DNA of 64,000 nucleotides from Ruminococcus sp. 210702-SL.1.03. GTDB lineage: Bacteria; Bacillota; Clostridia; Oscillospirales; Ruminococcaceae. Both the position numbers and the translations under genes were made by a program. Positions 17,015 through 26,016 of the stretch are shown piece after piece. The first letter of the stretch is position 1; every line of letters starts with the position of its first letter. The notes under the pieces were generated by a model, which worked only from the letters and a program-made list of their open reading frames with translations, searched no databases and had not been told where the DNA came from. Location: positions 248,001 to 312,000 of the forward strand of contig NZ_JAJCLZ010000001.1 of the NCBI RefSeq assembly GCF_020559915.1, given 5' to 3'.

Positions 17015-17605
17015 TCAGTTCTTTTTGTTATCTCTGAAATATTCAGCGTATTCGTTGTATGCCTCTATCGTGCAAAGCGGTATGGTGCTGCCCTTTTCGG
17101 TAAGATCTTCTACCGAGAACCTCAGCGCCTCAAACATTCCCTTTTCGGCGGAAATGTGGGCGTAGCGGCGCATTTTTTTCACGTCTTTATAATCGCGGTC
17201 GGCGGAGGTAAGGTCTGCCAGATACACAGCCTGCGCCAACGGCGACATATCCGCAGCCGCAACGGTGTGGTATCTTATAGCAAGAAGTATGTCCTCGTCC
17301 TCTACGCCAAAGCTCTCTTTCAGCAGCTGAGCGCCTGCGGGGGCGTGCAGCAGCGGCGGCGAGGCAAGCTCTATGCGGCTTACGCCGAGCGTGCACTTTT
17401 TTGCGAGCGCGAGCTGCTTGTCCTTTGGCAGCTCTTTAGCAATATCGTGCGTCATGCCCGCGAAGTAAGCGCGTTCGGGGTCTGCGCCGTAGATGGGCGC
17501 AAGCTCGCGCGCCATATCGGCAACGTTCATAGAATGTGTAAATCTTTTTTTAGAAAGCCGCTCTTTCAGGTAAGCTTTCAGTACGTCGTTCAATTCTCTT
17601 CCCAA
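17015..17605 (-). CDS. yqeK: YqeK, HD-domain bis(5'-nucleosyl)-tetraphosphatase (symmetrical)
   Basis: 196 residues with HD-domain motifs FTHSMNVADMA (first His), GMTHDIAKE (His-Asp), LLHAPAGAQLL and AIRYHT. The family hydrolyses diadenosine tetraphosphate. The frame opens at a TTG (17605), 3 nt after nadD. An alternative TTG at 17593 gives a start nearer to other family members (M-NDVLKAYLKE) and may be correct. Confidence 0.9.
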   Translation of the reverse strand: MGRELNDVLKAYLKERLSKKRFTHSMNVADMARELAPIYGADPERAYFAGMTHDIAKELPKDKQLALAKKCTLGVSRIELASPPLLHAPAGAQLLKESFGVEDEDILLAIRYHTVAAADMSPLAQAVYLADLTSADRDYKDVKKMRRYAHISAEKGMFEALRFSVEDLTEKGSTIPLCTIEAYNEYAEYFRDNKKN

Positions 17606-17608
17606 TTC

Positions 17609-18220
17609 TCATTCAGCCCTGTCATATAAATTTTTATCCATTATATATTTTACTACATTTTCATTCAAATAGCAAGAGAGTTTTGTGAACTTTTTTTTAT
17701 AGATGAGCGTGCGTATCTCGGTAGACGAAAGCTCCAGCGGCTCACATTCCAAGATATGCACTTCCCCGCCCTGCGCGCGCAGCTTTTCGGCGTAAGGCTC
17801 CAGCGCGGAGGTATCCTCGCGGCTGCGGGATATACATATCAGCGCCGCCAGCGAAAGTATCTCGCGGTAGCAGTACCACTGCTCGAAGCTCAGCAGCATA
17901 TCGCTGCCCATTATGAAGTACAACTTATCGGCGGGGTAAAGCTCTTTTAGTCTGCGCAGCGTCAGCACCGAGTAGCTTTTGCCCTCGTGGCGCAGCTCTA
18001 TATCGCTTATCTCGGCGTTTTCAAACTCAGCGAAAGCCATTCGGCACATCGCGAGCCTGTCCTGCTCGGAAGCCAGGTCGTGCGCCTGCTTGTGCGGCGG
18101 GGTCTTTGTGGGGATAACGAGCACTTTGCCGAGATCGAACCGCGCGCACACCTCGCGCAGCAGCCGCGTGTGGCCGTTGTGCACGGGATTAAAAGTGCCG
18201 CCGAAAACTGCAATATCCAT
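17609..18220 (-). CDS. nadD: Nicotinate-nucleotide adenylyltransferase
   Basis: 203 residues. GGTFNPVHNGH near the N-terminus is the nucleotide-binding motif, and LSSTEIRTLI near the C-terminus is the ISSTxIR motif. It makes deamido-NAD from nicotinate mononucleotide and ATP. It links to pncB and the nicotinamidase at 46.7-48.7 kb in NAD salvage. Its ATG overlaps the yhbY stop (TAATG), so translation is coupled. Confidence 0.97.
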   Translation of the reverse strand: MDIAVFGGTFNPVHNGHTRLLREVCARFDLGKVLVIPTKTPPHKQAHDLASEQDRLAMCRMAFAEFENAEISDIELRHEGKSYSVLTLRRLKELYPADKLYFIMGSDMLLSFEQWYCYREILSLAALICISRSREDTSALEPYAEKLRAQGGEVHILECEPLELSSTEIRTLIYKKKFTKLSCYLNENVVKYIMDKNLYDRAE

Positions 18221-18516
18221 TACTTATTTTTCAGCCTTATCTTAGGCTCTTTGGGGTTGCGCTTGTAGAGTATAGCCTTTGAGCCGATGCACTGCACCAC
18301 CTCTGCGCCTATGCGCTCGGCTATATCCTCCGCCGCCTCGCGCGCGGTGAGCAGCGAATTATCGAGCACCTTTATCTTTATGATCTCGTGAACGCGCAGA
18401 TAATCGTCGATCTGCGCCGCCTGAGCGTCGTTCACGCCGCCCTTGCCTACCTGAAAAGCAGGCTCTATCGAATTTGCGAGCGCTTTCAGCTCGGCTCTCT
18501 GTTTTGGTGTAAGCAT
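18220..18516 (-). CDS. yhbY: YhbY family RNA-binding protein (CRM domain)
   Basis: 98 residues, a single CRS1-YhbY domain: LTPKQRAELKALAN, VGKGGVND, HEIIKIKVL and GSKAILYKRN. The family associates with pre-50S ribosomes. It shares a 1-nt stop/start overlap with nadD and follows rdgB by 10 nt. Confidence 0.95.
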   Translation of the reverse strand: MLTPKQRAELKALANSIEPAFQVGKGGVNDAQAAQIDDYLRVHEIIKIKVLDNSLLTAREAAEDIAERIGAEVVQCIGSKAILYKRNPKEPKIRLKNK

Positions 18517-18526
18517 AATTTTTTCC

Positions 18527-19111
18527 TCATTTATTCTCTGAAAGTTTTTCCAGCAGATCTCTCAGCGCATTGCCGCGGTGAGAAACTGCGCTTTTTTCCT
18601 CCTGCGAAAGCTGCGCGAAGCTTTTTTCGCCGTACATGAATATCGGGTCGTAGCCGAAGCCGTTTTCACCCAGCGGCTCTCTGCCGATGATACCCTCGCA
18701 AACGCCGCGCGCCGCGACCTCTTTGCCGTCGGGATATATAAAATGTATAACACAGACAAATCTCGCCGTGCGCTTTTCATCAGGCAGACCGGCAAGCCTG
18801 CCCAGAATGTACTCGTTTTTTTCCTCGTCGGTCTTTATTCCCTTGTACCGCGCCGAGTAAACGCCGGGCTCGCCGCCAAGCGCGTCAACCTCCAGACCGC
18901 TGTCGTCCGCCAGCACTGCGCAGTCGCAAAGCTCTTTCAGCGCGCGCGCCTTTATCGCGGCGTTTTCCTCAAAGGTAGCGCCCGTTTCCTCGGGGTCGCT
19001 CACGATGCCCGCGTCTTTCAGCGAGAGCACCTCGGTAAATCCCAGCGGCGCAAGAAGCGCTTTGTACTCGCGCACCTTGCCCGCATTGCCGCTTGCAATT
19101 ATCAGTTTCAT
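18527..19111 (-). CDS. rdgB: Non-canonical purine NTP pyrophosphatase (RdgB/HAM1)
   Basis: 194 residues, full length. Motifs are SGNAGKVREYKALL (substrate loop), ADDSGLEVDALGGEPGVYSARY, GFGYDPIF and SHRGNAL. It removes dITP and XTP from nucleotide pools. It begins 12 nt after the isochorismatase-like gene. Confidence 0.96.
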   Translation of the reverse strand: MKLIIASGNAGKVREYKALLAPLGFTEVLSLKDAGIVSDPEETGATFEENAAIKARALKELCDCAVLADDSGLEVDALGGEPGVYSARYKGIKTDEEKNEYILGRLAGLPDEKRTARFVCVIHFIYPDGKEVAARGVCEGIIGREPLGENGFGYDPIFMYGEKSFAQLSQEEKSAVSHRGNALRDLLEKLSENK

Positions 19112-19123
19112 ATTTTAATATCC

Positions 19124-19681
19124 TTACTTTATCTCGTTCCAGTCGTGCTTGAAGGTAACGCGCGTTTTCCTCAGCTTATCGCGGTATTTCGCCGCCTTTT
19201 CGGGCGACATCACCACCATGCACAGCTCGTTGTAAACTACTTTTATATCCAGATCTTCGGTAGCGGTGTAAGCGCTCGTGCCTATATCCGTGCCCGTGTC
19301 CACGCCGACGAACTCTATTTCCTTGACATTTCTGGCGCGCATGAGGTCTGCCAGAGCGTCGTTGGAAAAGCAGTCTGCCTTATTCTTCTCGTAAATATTT
19401 TTCGATACTACCTTTATATCCCTGGCAAAATCAGCGTCGCGGGATTCCGGCTTCGGCATTGAGCCTTTAAAAAGCCCTTTTCCTATACTTTTGATGTAAA
19501 AAACTTCCTCAGGCTGATATTCTGAAATACGCTTGTTGATATTCTGAGTAAGCGTATCGGCGTCAAAGGAATATTTTTCCTTATTTCTGTTTTTGCCTGC
19601 ATACAATTCCTGCATATTTACTACAAAAAGCACGTTATCCATAAATACTGCCCCCAAACTTTTTTCAGTTTTCTTTTCCAC
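19124..19681 (-). CDS. Isochorismatase-fold protein without catalytic residues (probable pseudoenzyme)
   Basis: 185 residues. The overall pattern follows cysteine hydrolases of the isochorismatase fold: FVVNMQELYAG where active members have VVDxQNDF, a KADCFSNDALADLM stretch, then EFVGVDTGTDIGTSAYTA where active members have GVVTNMCVLANA. The catalytic Asp is Asn (in VVNMQ) and the catalytic Cys position is Asp or Ile, so hydrolase activity is unlikely. Compare the intact relative at 48170-48697. It lies between ftsY and rdgB. The function is unknown. Confidence 0.6.
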   Translation of the reverse strand: MEKKTEKSLGAVFMDNVLFVVNMQELYAGKNRNKEKYSFDADTLTQNINKRISEYQPEEVFYIKSIGKGLFKGSMPKPESRDADFARDIKVVSKNIYEKNKADCFSNDALADLMRARNVKEIEFVGVDTGTDIGTSAYTATEDLDIKVVYNELCMVVMSPEKAAKYRDKLRKTRVTFKHDWNEIK

Positions 19682-19743
19682 AAATCAATTTAATATTTTT
19701 GCATATATCTATAATCAGTACGAAAATCCGTACAGTTATACAA

Positions 19744-20649
19744 TTATTCAAACAGCGCGTTCACGAAATCTTTCGCTACGAAAGGCTGCAAATCGTCTAT
19801 CTTTTCGCCGACGGTCACAAGCTTTACAGGTATTTTCAGGTCGTCGGTTATCGTTATGATAATGCCGCCCTTTGCCGTGCCGTCTAGCTTGGTGAGGATT
19901 ATTCCTGTTATGTCGCAGGCCTCGTTGAAAAGCTTTGCCTGACTTACAGCGTTCTGCCCCGTGGTCGCGTCGAGCGCAAGCAGCACCTCCAGCGAGCAGC
20001 CCTCAGCCTGCTCGTGCACTATGCGCGAGATCTTTTTCAGCTCGTTCATTAGGTTTTTCTTATTGTGCAGTCTGCCCGCCGTGTCGCAGAGGACAACGTC
20101 TGCGCCGCGAGCCTTAGCCGCCGTGAGAGCGTCGAAAACTACCGCCGCGGGGTCAGAGCCTTCGTTATGCTTGATAATATCGCAGCCCGCGCGCTCAGTC
20201 CAGACCTCCAGCTGGTCGATAGCCGCCGCGCGGAAAGTATCGCCCGCCGCGACTATCACGTTCTTGCCCTGCTGTTTCAGCGAGTAGGCAAGCTTGCCGA
20301 TGGTGGTGGTCTTGCCCGCGCCGTTTACGCCGATAACGAGGATAACGCTGGGGTTTGTAGAGAGGTCGAGCGTTTGATCCTCGCCCATCATCTCTACTAT
20401 CACGTCTTTCAGCTCGTCTTTTATCAGCAGCGGGTCGGTTATTCCCTTTTTCTTAACGCGCTCGCGCAGCATCTCGCAGATCTTTACCGAGGTGTTCACG
20501 CCGATGTCGCACATTATCAGCGTTTCCTCCAGTTCCTCAAAAAGTTCCTCGTCTATCTTGGTAAACGAGCCGAGCAGCCGCTCTATCTTGCTCATCATAG
20601 AGTCTTTCGTCTTTTTGAGTCCTGCTTTCAGCTTTTCAAAAAATCCCAT
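19744..20649 (-). CDS. ftsY: Signal recognition particle receptor FtsY
   Basis: 301 residues: a short NG-domain form without the acidic A domain, as is usual in Firmicutes. The G motifs are GVNGAGKTTTIGKLA (P-loop), DTAGRLHNK and TKLDGTAKGG. It docks ribosome-SRP complexes at the membrane. It lies 25 nt after smc, in the conserved rnc-smc-ftsY order. Confidence 0.97.
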   Translation of the reverse strand: MGFFEKLKAGLKKTKDSMMSKIERLLGSFTKIDEELFEELEETLIMCDIGVNTSVKICEMLRERVKKKGITDPLLIKDELKDVIVEMMGEDQTLDLSTNPSVILVIGVNGAGKTTTIGKLAYSLKQQGKNVIVAAGDTFRAAAIDQLEVWTERAGCDIIKHNEGSDPAAVVFDALTAAKARGADVVLCDTAGRLHNKKNLMNELKKISRIVHEQAEGCSLEVLLALDATTGQNAVSQAKLFNEACDITGIILTKLDGTAKGGIIITITDDLKIPVKLVTVGEKIDDLQPFVAKDFVNALFE

Positions 20650-20674
20650 TAGCCGTTACACTCTCCTTTTTATA

Positions 20675-23600
20675 TCATTTTGCAGCGGCGGCAGCCGCCG
20701 TTTTAGCTTCGTCCATATCCATTTTCAGCAGCTTCGATACGCCGTCCTCCTGCATGGTAACGCCGTAAAGCACGTCTGCTTCCTCCATAGTACCTCGGCG
20801 GTGAGTAATGGCAATAAACTGCGTTTTATCGGTAAATTTACGCAGGTAAGCCGCGTATTTCGCAACGTTCACGTCGTCGAGCGCCGCCTCTATCTCGTCC
20901 AGCAGACAGAAAGGCGAGGGGCGTACCGTGAGTATCGCGAAATATATGCACACCGCTATGAATGCCTTTTCGCCGCCCGAAAGCGCCATAAGGTTTTTTA
21001 TGACCTTGCCGGGGGGCGCTACGTTTATATCAATGCCGCATTCCAGCACGTTTTCGGGGTCGGTGAGCGAAAGGCTCGCTTTGCCGCCGCCGAAAAGCTC
21101 TACGAATATATCTGAAAAATGCTTGTTTATCCTATCGAAGCTCTCGGTAAATATCGACTTCATGTTTTCCGTCAAGCTTTCGATAAGCTCTTCCAGCTCG
21201 CGCTTTGACTTCTGCACGTCGCCCAGCTGAGAAGTCATAAATTCGTACCTCTCAGAAACTTCGGCGTACTCCTCTATCGCCCCTAGGTTGACGCTGCCGA
21301 GCGATCTTATCTGCGTTTTCAGCTCGTTTAGGCGTATGCCCGCCGCGGATACGTCCTCGGGCGGCTCGTACTGCTCCGCCGCTTCCGTCCGCGTAAGTCC
21401 GTGCTCGTTCCAAAGTTTGCCGACAAGTTTATCAAATTCGCTCTTTAAATTAGCGTCGCGCTCGCTCAGCCGCGTCATATCGGCGGAGAGCGTTTCGCGC
21501 TCGTTCATCTTATTTTTCTGCTCGGCGCGCAGTTTTTCGGCTTCGGCGTTCAGCTCGTACTGTCGGCGGCGGGCAGCGTTTATCTGCTCCTCAAGCGCGG
21601 CGGTTTCGTCGCCCGAGCCTGCCGCTTCGTCCGCGATGCGCTGAGTTTCCGCCTTTTTATCGGCTATCGCCTTTTCGCACTCGCCTATCTCTTCCAGCAG
21701 GCGGCTCTCGTCGCCCCTGCCCGCATCTATCGAATCGTTTATCTGCTTTAGCTGATCTTTGCAGGCTTCTATATCCTTGCTAAGCTCGGCTTCGGCGATC
21801 TTCAGCTCTGAAAGCTGCTGCGAAAGCTTGGTTCGCTGCTCCGCCGCCGCCGCGTTTTTCTCACGGCTTTGCGAAAGCTCGCTCTCCATTCCGCCGATCT
21901 CGCCCTCGAGTTTCTGCATCTCCTGCGCCGCCTGCTGCGACTGTTCTTCCGAATCGGCGAGCAATTTTTGCTGTTTTTCAAGGCTCTCATTCAGCTTATC
22001 CGCGCCGTTTTTCAGCTCGTCAGCCGCCTGCGAAACGCGCTTTTGCTCCAGCGAATTTCGCAGCATATCGTTCTTTATCTCAGCCGCGCGCGCCCTGCCG
22101 CCCTCCAGTTCGGCGGCTAACTTCTGCGCCTCCTGCGAAAGTTTCTCGCAGCGGGTCTTTTGCTCAGCGATGTCTGCCGTCAGCTTTTGCGCGGTGCGTT
22201 CAAGCTCGCTGATCTCGTTTTTACGGGTGAGTATGCCCGCGCTTTTTGAAATGCTGCCGCCCGTGTACGAGCCGCCCGCGTTTACCACCTGACCATCGAG
22301 CGTTACTATCTTAAATCTGTAACCGTATTTGCGGGCGATGGCGGAGGCGGCGTCGATATCCTCAGCCACGGCTACCCTGCCCAGCAGGCTGCGTATCAGC
22401 CCCTTGTATCTCTCGTCGCAGGAAACCAGCTCGGCGGCGAGGGCGACGTAGCCGAACTCGCCCTGCGGAGCGTCGTTCAGCAGTCTGCCGTTCACCGAGG
22501 TCAGCGGCAGGAATGTTGCCCTGCCCGCCTTAGCCTCTTTCAGCAGACGTATCGCCCTTTTCGCGCCGTCCTCGTTTTCAACGGCGATGTTTTGCAGCGC
22601 CCCGCCCAGCGCCGTTTCCACAGCGGTGGAGTATTCGTCCGGCACGGAGATAAGCTGCGCTATCGAGCCGCAAACGCCCGAGATCCTGCCCGCGGCGGCG
22701 GCTTTCATTATAAATTTTACGCTGTAAGAAAAGCCCTCCATAGCGTTTTCGAGGTCGCGGAGAATGCCTAGCCGCTGGTTCGCGCCGCGCAGCCTGCTCT
22801 CGTCCTCGTTCAGCGCCGCGCCCGCCTCTTTCAGCTTTGCCGATTTCGACTGATACAGCTTCTCAAAGCCCGCCGTGCGGTTGGCAAGCTCGGTCTGCTC
22901 GGTAGTCAGCCGCTGCTCGGCGGCAGTGAGTTTTTCCAGTTCGGCGGAGTACATATCAAGCTTTTCGCCGTAGGTCTGCTTCTCCTCGCCGAGTGTTCCA
23001 AGCGCTTCCAAAGCCGCCGCGGCTGAATTTTTCGCCGTTTCCAGACGAAATGCCGCATTCGAGCGTTTCAGATAAAGCGCGTTCAGCTCGGCGGAGAGCC
23101 GCTCGGTCTGCGTGGCCGCCTGCGAAAGATCTTCCGCCGCGCCGCCCAGCGCCTGCTCACATTCCGCCGCCTGCGCCGCCGCCTGTTCTCGGTCGTTTTG
23201 CAGATCTGCCAGCGCCGCGGTGCGCTCTTCCAGCCGCATTTGCAGGAAATACCCGCTGCTCTTTGACTGCTCGATGCTGTCGCGAAGCTGAGCTATCTGC
23301 GAATTCAAATGCTCTATATCGTTCTCGATGACGGCAGTTTTAGCCGCCGCCTGCGAATTTCTCAGCTCTATCTCGTGTATCTTTTCACGGTGCTCCTCAG
23401 CCCGCGCGCCCTGCGCCGCCGCGTCGGCAAAGCCTTTTTCTATGCTCTCGTCAAGCTCGTCGAGGGTCTGCGAGATCTGCTCGTACTCGGCTTTTTGCGT
23501 GCGCAGTTTTTCGGCGAACTGCTTCTGCGCCGCCGTCAGCTCGCTCAGGCGGTTCACCCAAAGCGAAACTTCCAGCTGCGAGCGCTCGTCGTCCAGAAGC

Positions 23601-24247
23601 TTGAATTGCTTCGCCTTTTCGCACTGCCTTTTCAGCGGGCCGATGCGGTTTTCAAGCTCGGAAAGTATGTCGGTAAGGCGGCTGATGTTGTCCTCGGCGG
23701 CCAACAGCTTGCGCTCAGTTTCCTCCTTGCGGCTGCGGAATTTTGAGATACCCGCCGCTTCGTCGAATATCTGCCTGCGGTCGCCCGCCTTGCTCGAAAC
23801 TATCTCGTCGATCTTGCCCTGCCCGATTATCGAGTAGCCGTCTTTGCCCAGACCAGTGTCCATAAAAAGCTCGGTAACGTCTTTCAGGCGCACGGCTTTT
23901 CCGTTTATCTGATATTCGCTGTCGCCGCTGCGGTAGAGTTTGCGCGATACGGAAACTACCTCGTCCTCGGTCTTTAGCGCGCCGTCGGCGTTGTCGATGG
24001 TGATTATCACCTGCGCGAAGCTCGACTTCGGGCGGTGCAGAGTGCCCGAGAATATTACGTCCTCCATGGTCTTTCCGCGCAGGCTTTTTGAAGACTGCTC
24101 GCCCAGAACCCAGCGCATGGCGTCGCCAATATTGCTCTTGCCGCTGCCATTCGGCCCTACTACCGCCGAGATGCCCTTATTGAAAGTCAGCTTTGTTTTA
24201 TCGGGAAAAGATTTGAAGCCTTGCAGCTCCAGCGATCTCAGATACAT
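20675..24247 (-). CDS. smc: Chromosome segregation ATPase SMC
   Basis: 1190 residues. The N-terminal Walker A is GPNGSGKSN with GEQSSKSLRG nearby. Two long Ala/Glu/Gln-rich coiled coils flank a hinge at about 510-660 (GVCGSIAQLI, GGSYTGGS). The C-terminal head has LSGGEKAF (signature) and CLLDEIEAALDD (Walker B). It forms the ScpAB-bound ring that compacts and segregates the chromosome. The high GC of the coiled coil produces many spurious reverse frames. Confidence 0.98.
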   Translation of the reverse strand: MYLRSLELQGFKSFPDKTKLTFNKGISAVVGPNGSGKSNIGDAMRWVLGEQSSKSLRGKTMEDVIFSGTLHRPKSSFAQVIITIDNADGALKTEDEVVSVSRKLYRSGDSEYQINGKAVRLKDVTELFMDTGLGKDGYSIIGQGKIDEIVSSKAGDRRQIFDEAAGISKFRSRKEETERKLLAAEDNISRLTDILSELENRIGPLKRQCEKAKQFKLLDDERSQLEVSLWVNRLSELTAAQKQFAEKLRTQKAEYEQISQTLDELDESIEKGFADAAAQGARAEEHREKIHEIELRNSQAAAKTAVIENDIEHLNSQIAQLRDSIEQSKSSGYFLQMRLEERTAALADLQNDREQAAAQAAECEQALGGAAEDLSQAATQTERLSAELNALYLKRSNAAFRLETAKNSAAAALEALGTLGEEKQTYGEKLDMYSAELEKLTAAEQRLTTEQTELANRTAGFEKLYQSKSAKLKEAGAALNEDESRLRGANQRLGILRDLENAMEGFSYSVKFIMKAAAAGRISGVCGSIAQLISVPDEYSTAVETALGGALQNIAVENEDGAKRAIRLLKEAKAGRATFLPLTSVNGRLLNDAPQGEFGYVALAAELVSCDERYKGLIRSLLGRVAVAEDIDAASAIARKYGYRFKIVTLDGQVVNAGGSYTGGSISKSAGILTRKNEISELERTAQKLTADIAEQKTRCEKLSQEAQKLAAELEGGRARAAEIKNDMLRNSLEQKRVSQAADELKNGADKLNESLEKQQKLLADSEEQSQQAAQEMQKLEGEIGGMESELSQSREKNAAAAEQRTKLSQQLSELKIAEAELSKDIEACKDQLKQINDSIDAGRGDESRLLEEIGECEKAIADKKAETQRIADEAAGSGDETAALEEQINAARRRQYELNAEAEKLRAEQKNKMNERETLSADMTRLSERDANLKSEFDKLVGKLWNEHGLTRTEAAEQYEPPEDVSAAGIRLNELKTQIRSLGSVNLGAIEEYAEVSERYEFMTSQLGDVQKSKRELEELIESLTENMKSIFTESFDRINKHFSDIFVELFGGGKASLSLTDPENVLECGIDINVAPPGKVIKNLMALSGGEKAFIAVCIYFAILTVRPSPFCLLDEIEAALDDVNVAKYAAYLRKFTDKTQFIAITHRRGTMEEADVLYGVTMQEDGVSKLLKMDMDEAKTAAAAAAK

Positions 24248-24259
24248 TCTCAGCGCTCC

Positions 24260-25276
24260 TTAATCTGCGTTTTCTACCTGCTCTATCTCAAAATGCTCCG
24301 CGCCCTCGCGGGGGATAAATCTCACCTGTGTGCCCAGCGTGCGGAGGTATTCGGCGTTGCAGCGCTTGTGACCCGCCGCACGGCTCATGTGTTTTGGCGG
24401 CACGGCTATCACGGCGCTTTTCGGCAGCTTTCCGCCGCCCGCCGCCGTCAGCTCTTTCACCATCTGCCGCAGATACAGCCTGCCCTCGCAAAGTTCGCGA
24501 AATGCGGGATGGTAAAATCCGCCCAGTTTTTTTGCTTCCACATCTCGGCTGGCGTGCAGCCCCAGTTTTATGACCTCTATGCCGCGCTGCTCGGCGTCGG
24601 CAAGAAATCCCGCGCAAAGCTCCACCGCTGTGTCGAAGTCGAAAGGCTGATATTCGCCGCTTTTATAAAGCTCGCCCAGCCGCGTGCCCTCCAGTATAAC
24701 TACGGGGTAGATGCGCACGGTGTCGGGCGAAAGCGCCGCTATCCTGCGCCAAGATCTGCGCTCTTCCTGCGGCGTGCTCTTGTAAAGCCCTACCATCATC
24801 TGCAAGCCGAGCTGAAAGCAGCGGCGGCTTTTTATCAGCATTGCCGCGTAAGCCGCGTCCTTAGCCGAATGTCCGCGCTCGTTAGCTTCGAGCACCTCGT
24901 CGCTCATCGACTGCGCGCCCAGCTCTATCGCCGTAACGTGGTGCGCCTTGAGAATGTCGAGTATCTCTTCGTCGATGTAGTCGGGGCGGGTAGATATGCG
25001 TATGCCGCTGAACCTGCCCTCGCCGATGAAAGGCTGCGCCGCCTCTAGCAGCTCAAGCATATAGCGGCGCGGCACGGCTGTAAAGCTGCCGCCGAAAAAG
25101 GCTATCTCAGTATCAGCAGGGTCGCGCACCTCGCCCAGCGCCGCCGTGCATATGCGCTCTACGTCCGCCGCGCGGGGCGGCTTTTCGGTGCTGGTTATCG
25201 TGCGCTGGTCGCAGAAAGCGCAGTTGTGCGGGCAGCCTGCGTGCGGCACGAAAATTGATATATTGCTGTGCGCCAT
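24260..25276 (-). CDS. Radical SAM protein, Elp3-like
   Basis: 338 residues. A CX3CX2C iron-sulfur motif (GCPHNCAFCDQ) stands near residue 14. FFGGSFTA and ISTRPDYIDEEIL follow, and GAQSMSDEVL matches the GxQS motif of Elp3/oxygen-independent coproporphyrinogen oxidase-like radical SAM enzymes. No acetyltransferase domain follows, so it is the short clostridial form found between rnc and smc. Its substrate is unknown. Its ATG overlaps the last base of rnc. Confidence 0.88.
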   Translation of the reverse strand: MAHSNISIFVPHAGCPHNCAFCDQRTITSTEKPPRAADVERICTAALGEVRDPADTEIAFFGGSFTAVPRRYMLELLEAAQPFIGEGRFSGIRISTRPDYIDEEILDILKAHHVTAIELGAQSMSDEVLEANERGHSAKDAAYAAMLIKSRRCFQLGLQMMVGLYKSTPQEERRSWRRIAALSPDTVRIYPVVILEGTRLGELYKSGEYQPFDFDTAVELCAGFLADAEQRGIEVIKLGLHASRDVEAKKLGGFYHPAFRELCEGRLYLRQMVKELTAAGGGKLPKSAVIAVPPKHMSRAAGHKRCNAEYLRTLGTQVRFIPREGAEHFEIEQVENAD

Positions 25277-25971
25277 TATTCCAGACCCATAAGCCGCAGC
25301 GCTTCGCGCGCCGCCGCCTGCTCGGCGTTTTTCTTCGATTTTCCGCTGCCCTCGCCGATGACCATGCCGTTCAGCAGCACCTGCACGTCAAAATGCTTAT
25401 CGTGGTCGGGGCCTGACTCACCTTTCAGAAAATACTCTATCTTCTCTTCGGGATTTCGCTGGATAACTTCCTGCAGTTCCGTCTTGTAATCGTGAAAAGC
25501 CTTGCCGCCCGCGGGGGTGATGTCTTTCGGGATAAACGAAAGCACATACTCGCGCGCTTTTTCCATACCGCCGTCGAGATAGATCGCGGCGATAACGGCT
25601 TCAAATGCGTCGGAAACTATCGAGGGACGCTCTCTGCCGCCCGTCATTTCCTCGCCCTTGCCGAGAAAAATGTGCTCGCCCAGCTTTATGCGCTTTGAGA
25701 ACTCAAAAAGCGCGTTTTCGCAGACCAGCGAGGCGCGCAGCTTAGTCAGCTCGCCCTCGGGGATATGCGTGAAATGTTTGAATATATAGTCCGACACGGC
25801 TATCGAGAGCACCGAGTCGCCCAAAAACTCCAGCCGCTCGTTGCTGCGGCGGGTCTTTTTATTTTCGTTAGCGAATGAGGAGTGCGAAAGCGCCTCGTAA
25901 AGCAGGTTCTCGTTCTTGAACTTGTAGCCTATCAGCCGCTGCAGATCCTTCATTTTTTCCTGTTCGTTCAT
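25276..25971 (-). CDS. rnc: Ribonuclease III
   Basis: 231 residues. The catalytic signature ERLEFLGDSVLS and the second acidic motif DAFEAVIAAIYLDGG lie in the endonuclease domain. A double-stranded RNA-binding domain is at the C-terminus (DYKTELQEVIQ...KKNAEQAAAREAL). It cleaves rRNA precursors and other duplex RNA. plsX ends 45 nt upstream. Confidence 0.98.
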   Translation of the reverse strand: MNEQEKMKDLQRLIGYKFKNENLLYEALSHSSFANENKKTRRSNERLEFLGDSVLSIAVSDYIFKHFTHIPEGELTKLRASLVCENALFEFSKRIKLGEHIFLGKGEEMTGGRERPSIVSDAFEAVIAAIYLDGGMEKAREYVLSFIPKDITPAGGKAFHDYKTELQEVIQRNPEEKIEYFLKGESGPDHDKHFDVQVLLNGMVIGEGSGKSKKNAEQAAAREALRLMGLE

Positions 25972-26016
25972 TTAGCAGCTCCTTGCCTTTCCTGACCTTT
26001 CCGCTTTATAGTGGGG

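Noticed and set aside
19124..20649. Defence or toxin system near ftsY
   Set aside because: The neighbours are all conserved housekeeping genes; the isochorismatase-like protein alone does not support a defence role.
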